Below are positions 9,187-15,879 of a DNA stretch of 64,000 nucleotides, in pieces (the first letter of the stretch is position 1; each line of letters opens with the position of its first letter). The position numbers were made by a program, and so were the translations under genes. The DNA comes from Duganella sp. CF517 (GTDB lineage Bacteria; Pseudomonadota; Gammaproteobacteria; Burkholderiales; Burkholderiaceae_D), in contig NZ_FODC01000004.1 of the NCBI RefSeq assembly GCF_900110275.1, positions 496,001 through 560,000 on the forward strand, read 5' to 3'. The notes beneath the pieces were generated by a model. That model was not told the origin of the DNA, did no database searches, and saw only the letters and a program-made list of their open reading frames with translations.

Positions 9187-10472
9187 GGCAGCGCTCCCTC
9201 GATGGCACCGTCGTCCTCGTCCTTGTCCTTGTCCTGGTTCTGGTCCTGGCCCTGGTCCTTGCGGCGCATGCTGGCGTGCCAGCCGCCCATGCGCCACGCC
9301 GACCACGTGGTCAACGCCGCGCCCAACAGCAGGATCAGGCGCGTGTCGATCAAGGTCAGCACCGCGCCGATCAGCGCCATCAGGATGTTCGCCAGGCAGA
9401 ACGTGGTCGAGATCAAGCCCATCACCGCGCCCTGGCCGTGGGCGCCGAAGCGTTCCGCGCACCAGGTGGGCACGATGCCGTTGTAGAACGCGTGGGGAAT
9501 GCCGAACAGGACGATCGCGGCGATGCCGACGGTCGCGTTGCTGGCGGCGAGCAGCGTGATCAGCCCGGCCGTGACGAAGGCGAAGGCGCGCGCCCGCAGC
9601 AGCGGCTCGCCCTTGAACGGGCGGCCGGCGAAGAAGGTGGTGGCGGTCATGACGGCGCACAGGCCGGCCGTGGTCCAGGCGATGCCTTGCGAGCCGTAGC
9701 CGGGCACTTCCACCAGCCACAACGGATAGAATTCGTAGAACGCCGTCACGCCGCTGGTGTAGGCCAAGGTGACGATGAACAGGTTGCGCAGGTCCGGTTC
9801 GCGCAGCAGGTTGAGCGCGTGGCGGTCGCGCGCCACCTGCCACCACGAGGTGGTGGCGTCCGACGGCGCTTCGGCCGGCAGCGCGATGGCCACCAGCACG
9901 GCCGTCATCAGCAGCAGCGCGACGGCGATCCAGAACGGCACCGTGATGCCCCACACCAACGTGAAGCCGGCCAGAAGCGGGCCGGCCAGCCAGCCCAGGT
10001 AGAAGGCGCCGTTGAGCCACGACAGCGCCTTGCGGCGCAGGTCGCCCTCGAGGCGGTCGGCCAGCATGGCGCGCGCGACCGAGCCGTTGCCTTCGAGCAG
10101 ACCGGTGAAGAAGCGCGCGGCGATGAACAGCGGGTACGATTCGAACAGCAGCGCCAGCGCGGTGATGGCGTGGCCGAGCGCGGCGCCGTACAGGGTGACC
10201 AGCAGCACCGGGCGGCGGCCGTAGCGGTCGGACATCGGGCCCAGCAGCGCGGAGCCGATCAGCAGGCCGAGCGGGTTGATCATCAGCGCCAGGCCGAACA
10301 GCAGCTTGGGCGGCAAGCCGAGGAAACTGTTTAGATCGTTTGTGACGCCGGCGGCGAACAGCGGCGGCAGGATCGGGTAGGGCAGCGCGGCGCCGATGGT
10401 CGAGAGCAGGGCCAGCAGGCAGGCGGCGCTAATCAGTAGCGGTGTTTTCATTGAGTGTCGGTCGGTTGGCAT
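9183..10472 (-). CDS. MFS transporter
   Basis: The 429-residue protein has 12 predicted membrane helices. The major-facilitator signature GPMSDRYGRRPVLL sits in the loop after helix 2, and an Arg-containing motif (ARFFTGLLEGNG) in helix 4. The first eight residues (MPTDRHS) may not belong: the second ATG at 10451 starts directly before the first membrane helix, and neither start has a clear Shine-Dalgarno. The C-terminus ends in a Gln/Asp/Lys-rich tail. The overlapping regulator gene suggests an inducible export function. Substrate unknown. Confidence 0.8.
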   Translation of the reverse strand: MPTDRHSMKTPLLISAACLLALLSTIGAALPYPILPPLFAAGVTNDLNSFLGLPPKLLFGLALMINPLGLLIGSALLGPMSDRYGRRPVLLVTLYGAALGHAITALALLFESYPLFIAARFFTGLLEGNGSVARAMLADRLEGDLRRKALSWLNGAFYLGWLAGPLLAGFTLVWGITVPFWIAVALLLMTAVLVAIALPAEAPSDATTSWWQVARDRHALNLLREPDLRNLFIVTLAYTSGVTAFYEFYPLWLVEVPGYGSQGIAWTTAGLCAVMTATTFFAGRPFKGEPLLRARAFAFVTAGLITLLAASNATVGIAAIVLFGIPHAFYNGIVPTWCAERFGAHGQGAVMGLISTTFCLANILMALIGAVLTLIDTRLILLLGAALTTWSAWRMGGWHASMRRKDQGQDQNQDKDKDEDDGAIEGALP

Positions 10473-10498
10473 AACCGATAATGTAAGCGGTCCCGGCT

Positions 10499-10525
10499 AT
10501 TAAGTAAACGAAAATGTTTATTAAT
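10499..10525. promoter_or_regulatory. AT-rich imperfect inverted repeat, operator candidate
   Basis: ATTAAGTAAAC and GTTTATTAAT flank a 6-nt spacer; the arms match apart from one extra G in the left arm. It lies 26-48 nt upstream of the two possible MFS starts and about 60 nt upstream of the divergent plus-strand gene, in an AT-rich island within GC-rich sequence. Position and symmetry fit an operator for the COG2345 regulator encoded in the same operon, which is inference. Confidence 0.45.
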
Positions 10526-10582
10526 CCACGGGCGGAAGGGGGCCATGTATGATGGCGTTCATCACAACACGAACGACGCATC

Positions 10583-11107
10583 ATGGGAAAGTGGTACCAG
10601 GACCGCCGCGGCGGCTATTTTTTTCTGCTGCTCGGTATCGGCCTGCTGCTGGTGTTCGGCGCGCTCGAGTGGCGCTTCCCGGCGGCCGACCGGCTCGAGC
10701 GCGTGACCGGCCGCGTGACCTGGAGCTACACCGGCATGGGTGCGCTGTATTTCACCGTGGCCGGCGACGCGCGCCAGTTCGCGCTGCTGGAAAAGGGCGA
10801 CAGCGACGGCCGCATGCGCGCCGCCGTGCGCGACGCCACGATGCTGTATCCGGTCACCGTCAAATTCGATCCGCGCCAGACCACGCGCCCCGGTTTCGTG
10901 CCCGGCTTGTTCTACACCGGCTTCGGCGTGGCCGTCGGCGGCAAGGACGTCACCGCCTTCGACGCCGTGCGCGCCGCCCATCGGCGCGACAACCTGATCG
11001 CGCTGGTGCTGGGCCTGGTCTTCGCCACGTTCGGCGCGCGCCGCCTGTATCTGCTCAGGGGCGAGGCCGCGCCCGCTCCAGCGCCGCCACGTCGGCGCCG
11101 GCGATGA
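10583..11107 (+). CDS. hypothetical membrane protein with two terminal TM helices
   Basis: The 174-residue protein has one membrane helix near residues 12-30, a roughly 100-residue soluble part rich in beta-like segments, a second helix near 138-155 and a Pro/Ala then Arg5 tail. This layout resembles DUF3592-like membrane proteins, but I do not recognise it with confidence. The last 53 nt overlap the 3' end of the convergent Vat-like gene. The Arg-rich tail is therefore encoded antisense to that gene and may be under mixed constraint. Confidence 0.6.
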   Translation: MGKWYQDRRGGYFFLLLGIGLLLVFGALEWRFPAADRLERVTGRVTWSYTGMGALYFTVAGDARQFALLEKGDSDGRMRAAVRDATMLYPVTVKFDPRQTTRPGFVPGLFYTGFGVAVGGKDVTAFDAVRAAHRRDNLIALVLGLVFATFGARRLYLLRGEAAPAPAPPRRRRR

Positions 11108-11696
11108 GCGCCAGGTGCTCGGTGATGTGCTCGACCGGCCAGTCCCACCACGCGATCGCTTGCAAGGCCGCCGCCACGCCGGCCGGAAACCGTTCCTTGA
11201 TCACCCTGGCCGGATTGCCGCCGACCACCGTATAGGGCGGCACGTCGGCCACCACCGTGGCCCGCGACGAAACGATGGCGCCGTCGCCGATGGTCACGCC
11301 CGGCATGATCAGCACGTCGTAGCCGATCCAGACGTCGTTGCCGACGACCGTGTCGCCCTTGTAGGGCAGTTCGCCCTCGGCCGGCATCACCTTTTCCCAG
11401 CCGTTGCCGAAGATCTGGAACGGGTAGGTCGAAATGCCCGACAGCTTGTGGTTGGCGCCGTTCATGATGAACTTGACGCCGCGCGCCAGCGCGCAGAATT
11501 TGCCGATCACCAGCTTGTCCCCGATGAAGGGGAAGTGGTACATCACGTTGCGCTCGAAATTGCCGCTGTCCTCGGGATCGTCGTAATACGTGTAGTCGCC
11601 GACGACGATGTTGGGGTTGGTGACGATGCTCTTCAGATAGCAGACCTGCGGGAAGCCTGCCATCGGCTGCGGATTGTCGGGCGAGGGGCCGTGCAT
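11055..11696 (-). CDS. Vat/CatB-like xenobiotic O-acetyltransferase (hexapeptide repeat)
   Basis: The 213-residue left-handed beta-helix acetyltransferase closely follows the streptogramin A acetyltransferase (Vat) pattern. It has VVGDYTYYDD near residue 31, KLVIGKFCALARGVKFIMNG at 61-80, catalytic H83 in NGANH, then TYPFQIFGNGWEK, KGDTVVGNDVWIG and GGNPARVIKERF. Vat enzymes acetylate the hydroxyl of virginiamycin M-type antibiotics with acetyl-CoA. Chromosomal homologues often have unproved substrates. It lies 9 nt after zntB on the same strand, so the two may be cotranscribed. Confidence 0.85.
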   Translation of the reverse strand: MHGPSPDNPQPMAGFPQVCYLKSIVTNPNIVVGDYTYYDDPEDSGNFERNVMYHFPFIGDKLVIGKFCALARGVKFIMNGANHKLSGISTYPFQIFGNGWEKVMPAEGELPYKGDTVVGNDVWIGYDVLIMPGVTIGDGAIVSSRATVVADVPPYTVVGGNPARVIKERFPAGVAAALQAIAWWDWPVEHITEHLALIAGADVAALERARPRP

Positions 11697-11705
11697 GGTG
11701 GCTCC

Positions 11706-12731
11706 TTAACGGACGTCGCGCTGGCGGCGGAAGGCCAGGAAGCCGGCGATGACGGTGAAGCTGGCGACGATCGCCACCACCACCCAGAAGCCATGGGCGG
11801 CGTCGGCCAGCGGGATGCCGCCGACGTTCATGCCGAACAGGCCGGCGATGATGTTGATCGGCAGCGCGAGCACCGTGACCACGGTCAGCACGAACAGGCT
11901 GTGGTTGTTGCCCTCGTTGACCAGGGCGGCGATCTCTTCCTGGATGAGCTTGATGCGTTCCTGCAGCGAGGCCATGTCGGCCAGCACCATCGAGAATTCC
12001 TCGGTCGACTGGCGCAGCTCCTGGGCGTCGATCTCGGCCACCCAGGCCGGCGGCCTTTGCAGCAGCCGGAACAGCGCGGCCGGTTCCGGCGCCAGCAGGC
12101 GCTGCAGCCGCACCAGCACGCGCCGCAGGTGGCCGAGGCTGGCGCGTTTGGTGTTGAGCTTGCCCGCCAGCAGATTGTCCTCGATGCCGTCGACGGTGGC
12201 GATGGCGTCGCGCACGATCTTGATCAGGGCGTCGGCCTGGTCGCGCAGCAGGTGGATCAGCAGCTCGACCGACGAGCGGATCGGCTCGCCGCCCCGCACC
12301 GCGTTGCGCAGCACGTCGACCGCCTTGAGCGGCTTGCGCCGCGCGCTGATGACGACCTGCTTGTCGACGCTCAGCCACAAAGTCGAGATGTCGGACGGGT
12401 CGAACGTGAAGTCGTGCAGCACGTCGTTGACGACGGCGATCAGGGTGTTGTCGGCCAGCTCGATGCGGGTCGAGCGCGGGCCCTCATGCAGGCTTTCGTA
12501 GAATTCCTCGGGCAGCGCGGTGTGCTCGTGCAGCCATTTCTCGCTGGCGGTGTTGGCCAGGTTGTAGTGCAGCCAGATGAACTCGGTCGGATGGTGGGCG
12601 CGGTTCTTCAGCCAGACGCGCGCTTCGTCGGTGTCCAGCGGCCGGCCGGTGCCGTCGGCCTCGCGGCCGAACACGTAGCCGCAGACCAGGCCGGATTGGT
12701 CCGACCCGTAGGACGGGGGGGCAGTCTGCAT
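11706..12731 (-). CDS. zntB: ZntB/CorA-family divalent metal transporter
   Basis: The 341-residue protein has a long cytoplasmic N-terminal domain, a coiled stalk (about 160-275) and two C-terminal membrane helices. The first helix ends in the family GMN motif (residues 300-302, GLFGMNVGGIP). The sequence around it (NNHSLFVLTVVTVLALPINI) is typical of the ZntB branch, which transports zinc. It lies 58 nt after the HDOD gene and 9 nt before the Vat-like gene on the same strand. Confidence 0.88.
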   Translation of the reverse strand: MQTAPPSYGSDQSGLVCGYVFGREADGTGRPLDTDEARVWLKNRAHHPTEFIWLHYNLANTASEKWLHEHTALPEEFYESLHEGPRSTRIELADNTLIAVVNDVLHDFTFDPSDISTLWLSVDKQVVISARRKPLKAVDVLRNAVRGGEPIRSSVELLIHLLRDQADALIKIVRDAIATVDGIEDNLLAGKLNTKRASLGHLRRVLVRLQRLLAPEPAALFRLLQRPPAWVAEIDAQELRQSTEEFSMVLADMASLQERIKLIQEEIAALVNEGNNHSLFVLTVVTVLALPINIIAGLFGMNVGGIPLADAAHGFWVVVAIVASFTVIAGFLAFRRQRDVR

Positions 12732-12789
12732 GCATCATCTCCATGGGGAGGGCCGGGCGCGCGACCGCGACACGCCGGCCCGGTGGCGC

Positions 12790-13629
12790 TCAGACCAGCA
12801 GCGCGGCGTTCATTTCGGCGGCGTCGTTGGCCGCCTCCTTGAGCATCTCGGCCAGCTTGTCCTCGTCGATGAACAGGTCGATCGCCGAGTCCGAGTGCGG
12901 CGGCAGCTCGCGCTGCGGCTCCTGCAGCGGCGAGCGCACCGGCGTCAGGTGGTTGGCCAGCAGCAGCGTGTCGAGCAGCGAGTCCGGCGGGATCGACATG
13001 AAGCTGTCGCGCAGGCCTTCGATGGCGTCGGCCACCGGCTCGGGGATGCACAGCTTGCGCATGACCTCGCGGGTGATGATCTCCTCGCTGGCCGAGTGCC
13101 AGTTCTCCGGGTCTTCCTCGAGCAGGCCGGGGAACTCGTCGGCGCGCGACAGCAGGTAGAAGCCGCCCACCTCGTGCACGATGCCGGCGAACAGCGCGGT
13201 GTCCTCGTTGACGCCGGTGACGTGGCGGGCGATCAGGCGCGCCAGCGCCGAGACGGCGATGGTGTGGTCCCACAGCGCCTCGGCCTTGGCGCGCAGTTTC
13301 GGGTCGGTGATCTTGCTGCCGAACTGGCGCACCACCATGGCGGCGGCCAGCGCGAACAGGTTCTGGTAACCGATGCGCATGATGGCGCCACGCACGTTGG
13401 TGATCACCGGCGCGCCGGAGCGGTTGAACATCGCCGAGTTGGCGATGGCGACGGTGCGCGCGGCCAGCAGCGGCTCGGCCAGCACCAGGCCGATCGCCTT
13501 GTCGACCGGGCATTCCGGATCGTCCAATGCCAATTGAACGCGGAGCGCCGCGTTTACGCTGGTGGGGAACACCAGTTCGCCACGGATGGCCAAGGCCGCA
13601 ATGTGGCCGAATGCTTCAAGTTTGTTCAT
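12790..13629 (-). CDS. HDOD domain protein
   Basis: The 279-residue protein carries an HDOD domain over most of its length. The segment KAIGLVLAEPLLAARTVAIA followed by NSAMFNR and RGAIMRIGYQNL is characteristic of these HD-fold signalling proteins. They lack full phosphohydrolase activity and usually sit in stress or c-di-GMP networks. I chose the ATG at 13629, although the frame stays open to 13782, because a strong promoter (TTGAGA-N17-TATAAT) would begin transcription essentially at this ATG. There is no Shine-Dalgarno, so the message may be leaderless. The gene is followed by zntB. Confidence 0.8.
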   Translation of the reverse strand: MNKLEAFGHIAALAIRGELVFPTSVNAALRVQLALDDPECPVDKAIGLVLAEPLLAARTVAIANSAMFNRSGAPVITNVRGAIMRIGYQNLFALAAAMVVRQFGSKITDPKLRAKAEALWDHTIAVSALARLIARHVTGVNEDTALFAGIVHEVGGFYLLSRADEFPGLLEEDPENWHSASEEIITREVMRKLCIPEPVADAIEGLRDSFMSIPPDSLLDTLLLANHLTPVRSPLQEPQRELPPHSDSAIDLFIDEDKLAEMLKEAANDAAEMNAALLV

Positions 13630-13636
13630 GATTAAA

Positions 13637-13665
13637 ATTATACGCACGCTACGGCCCATTCTCAA
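13637..13665 (-). promoter_or_regulatory. sigma70-type promoter giving a probable leaderless HDOD mRNA
   Basis: On the minus strand TTGAGA (5/6 to consensus), a 17-nt spacer and TATAAT (6/6) are followed by seven nucleotides and then the ATG of the HDOD gene. Usual spacing would place the transcription start within a base or two of the A of ATG. No Shine-Dalgarno exists upstream of this ATG. Confidence 0.6.
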
Positions 13666-13826
13666 CGCCATGATGACGATGTTTTGGGTTCCGGGGGCGA
13701 TATAGGCGGGGATGCGACAGTGGCAAATGAATATGTGGTGCGATCGACCACGGACGCGCACATGATCCCGTGCGCGAGACAACCGCGCAGACAGGTTGGG
13801 CGGATTGGCGCGCGGCGCTTATTTAA

Positions 13827-13905
13827 GCGTGCAAGTTGAGCGTGCAAGTTGAGCGTGCAAGTTGAGCATGCAAGCCGGACCATGCAAGCCGGCCATGCAA
13901 GCGCC
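13827..13905. repeat. 13-bp direct tandem repeat, three perfect copies plus degenerate ones
   Basis: GCGTGCAAGTTGA occurs three times head to tail (13827, 13840, 13853). It is followed by GCATGCAAGCCGG, ACCATGCAAGCCGG and CCATGCAAGCGCC, which share the core TGCAAG. The array is about 80 bp long and sits 35 nt beyond the dadA stop. The period is not a multiple of three in any clear coding frame and no ORF explains it. Confidence 0.85.
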
Positions 13906-13939
13906 GCCACCGGCGCCTGCGACGTCAGGAGAAGACGCC

Positions 13940-15223
13940 TTAAGCGCTGGCCAATTGCGGCTGGCGCGGCGCCGCGGCGCCGCTGTAACGGGCCACCGAC
14001 AAATCATCGGCCTGGATTGCCGGCCGACGTGCCGAAATAATATCGGACAGCAGCTGCGCCGAACCGCACGACATGGTCCAGCCCAAGGTGCCGTGGCCGG
14101 TGTTGACGAACAGGTTGCGCAGCGCGGTGCGGCCGACGATCGGCGTGCCGTCCGGCGTCATCGGCCGCAGGCCGGTCCAGAAGCTGGCCGAGGCGGTGTC
14201 GCCGGCGCCCGGGAACAGGTCGTTGACCACCATCTCCAAGGTCTCGCGGCGGCGCGGGTTGAGGCGCGTGTCGAAGCCGGCGATCTCGGCCATGCCGCCG
14301 ACGCGGATGCGGTCGTCGAAGCGCGTCACGGCGATCTTGTAGGTCTCGTCGAGAATGGTCGACACCGGCGCGGCGGCGGCGTTCACGATCGGCACCGTGA
14401 TAGAATAGCCCTTGAGCGGATAGACCGGGATGGCGACCAGGTTCTTGAGCAGGCCGGTCGAATACGAGCCGAGCGCGACAACGTAGGAGTCGGCGGTCAC
14501 CACCTCGGCGCCGCAGCGCACGCCCTTGATGTCGTCGCCGGACGCGATCAGGCCGGTGATGTCGACGCCGTAGCGGAATTTGACGCCGAGCTTTTCGGCC
14601 ATCGCCGTCAGCCGGGTGGTGAACAACTGGCAGTCGCCGGTCTCGTCGTTGGGCAGGCGCAGGCCGCCGACCAGCTTGTTCTGGTCGAGGCCAGGCTCGG
14701 CGCCGGCCAGCTGTTCGCGGCCCAGCAGTTCATAGGCGACGCCGGTTTCATCGAGCACGGCGATATCCTTGGCGGCGTCGTCGAGCTGCTTCTGGGTGCG
14801 GAACAGCTGCGTCGTGCCTTGCTGGCGGCCTTCGTATTCGATGCCGGTGGCCGCGCGCAGCGTCTTGAAGCAGTCGCGACTGTACTCGGCCAGGCGCACC
14901 ATGCGCTCCTTGTTGACGGCGTAGCGTTCGGTGGTGCAGTTTTGCAGCATCTGCCACATCCATTGCAGCTGGAACAGGGTGCCGTCGGGCGTGATCGACA
15001 GCGGCGCGTGGCGCTGCAGCATCCATTTCATCGCCTTGAGCGGAATGCCGGGCGCGGCCCAAGGCGAGGCGTAGCCGGGCGAGATCTGCCCGGCGTTGGC
15101 GAAACTGGTCTCCAGCGCGGGGCCGGGTTGGCGGTCGAGCACGGTCACGTCGTGGCCGGCCTGGGCCAAATAATAGGCGCTGGTGACGCCGATAACACCG
15201 CTACCAAGGATGACAACGCGCAT
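13940..15223 (-). CDS. dadA: D-amino acid dehydrogenase small subunit (DadA)
   Basis: The 427-residue FAD enzyme begins with the dinucleotide-binding motif VVILGSGVIGVTSAYYLAQA and carries the DadA signature near residues 40-55 (TSFANAGQISPGYASPW). It also has the C-terminal FAD-contact region GLRPMTPDGTPIVG and NTGHGTLGWTMSCGS. DadA oxidatively deaminates D-alanine and other D-amino acids, passing electrons to the respiratory chain. Length matches the family (about 420-435). It is divergent from an Lrp/AsnC-type regulator, the usual arrangement for dad genes, with an Lrp-like site between them. No alanine racemase gene (dadX) is nearby. Confidence 0.93.
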   Translation of the reverse strand: MRVVILGSGVIGVTSAYYLAQAGHDVTVLDRQPGPALETSFANAGQISPGYASPWAAPGIPLKAMKWMLQRHAPLSITPDGTLFQLQWMWQMLQNCTTERYAVNKERMVRLAEYSRDCFKTLRAATGIEYEGRQQGTTQLFRTQKQLDDAAKDIAVLDETGVAYELLGREQLAGAEPGLDQNKLVGGLRLPNDETGDCQLFTTRLTAMAEKLGVKFRYGVDITGLIASGDDIKGVRCGAEVVTADSYVVALGSYSTGLLKNLVAIPVYPLKGYSITVPIVNAAAAPVSTILDETYKIAVTRFDDRIRVGGMAEIAGFDTRLNPRRRETLEMVVNDLFPGAGDTASASFWTGLRPMTPDGTPIVGRTALRNLFVNTGHGTLGWTMSCGSAQLLSDIISARRPAIQADDLSVARYSGAAAPRQPQLASA

Positions 15224-15277
15224 ACGAACCCCTATTATTTATGAACCAGATATTCCACTATGGTATGCTTGTACAGC

Positions 15278-15292
15278 TAGCAATTGTTACTG
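15278..15292. promoter_or_regulatory. Lrp-like operator between dadA and its regulator
   Basis: TAGCAATTGTTACTG matches the Lrp consensus YAGHAWATTWTDCTR at 13 of 15 positions. It is also flanked by TTGTACAG and CTGTATAA, which form an outer inverted repeat with one mismatch. It lies 55-69 nt upstream of dadA and 29-43 nt upstream of the divergent Lrp-type gene. It could therefore serve both autoregulation and D-amino-acid induction of dadA. Confidence 0.55.
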
Positions 15293-15320
15293 TATAACGC
15301 CAATTATTTAGTGGATTATC

Positions 15321-15812
15321 ATGCGAATTCAAAAGGAATCGGTCCGCGCCCTCGACAAGCTCGACCGCAAGATCCTGCAGATCCTGCAGCAGGACGGCCG
15401 CATCTCGATGAAGGACTTGAGCGAGCAGGTGGGCTTGTCGATCACGCCGGCCATCGAACGGGTCAAGCGCATGGAGCGCGACGGCGTCATCACCGGCTAC
15501 CACGCGCGCATCGACCCGCCGGCGCTGGGCGCCAAATTGCTGGTGTTCGTCGAGATCACCTTGAACCAGAAGTCCGGCCCGGTGTTCGAGCAGTTCCGGC
15601 GCGAGGTGCTGCGCATCCCCGAGGTGCAGGAGTGCCACCTGGTATCGGGCGACTTCGATTACCTGATCAAGGCGCGCATCCACGAGATGGCCGAATACCG
15701 CAAGTTGTTGGGCGATATGCTGCTCAGCCTGCCCGGCGCGGCGCAATCGAAGAGCTATGTGGTGATGGAGGAAATCAAGGAAACCCTTTTCCTGGCGACC
15801 GGGACGCCGTAA
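15321..15812 (+). CDS. Lrp/AsnC family transcriptional regulator (DadR-like)
   Basis: The 163-residue protein has an N-terminal winged HTH (LDKLDRKILQILQQDGRISM, then LSEQVGLSITPAIERVKRME) and a C-terminal RAM/ACT-like effector domain with the family motif EVQECHLVSGDFDYLIKARI. The family senses amino acids and binds DNA as octamers or hexadecamers. Divergence from dadA and the Lrp-like site in the 97-nt gap suggest it controls D-amino acid catabolism. The short N-terminal extension (MRIQKESVRA) before the helix is normal for this branch. Confidence 0.9.
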   Translation: MRIQKESVRALDKLDRKILQILQQDGRISMKDLSEQVGLSITPAIERVKRMERDGVITGYHARIDPPALGAKLLVFVEITLNQKSGPVFEQFRREVLRIPEVQECHLVSGDFDYLIKARIHEMAEYRKLLGDMLLSLPGAAQSKSYVVMEEIKETLFLATGTP

Positions 15813-15879
15813 CCGGCACGCGGGTCGCCGCCGCTTCAGTTAAAATCGTGGCCAGGTAATCTTATGAATCGGAGCAAGT

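Larger units (their letters stand above)
13630..13939. other. intergenic region between dadA and the HDOD gene
   Basis: A 310-nt stretch without a supported gene. Near the HDOD side it holds the strong promoter, then a near-palindrome GTGGTGCGATCGACCAC around 13736-13752, then the 13-bp tandem repeats next to the 3' end of dadA. I see no terminator with a T-tract for dadA. Confidence 0.5.

Noticed and set aside
11055..11696. mobile resistance cassette around the Vat-like gene
   Set aside because: No inverted repeats, integrase or attC-like site; base composition and operon context (zntB) match the chromosome.
13827..13905. CRISPR array
   Set aside because: Repeats are only 13 bp and directly adjacent with no spacers, and there are no cas genes.
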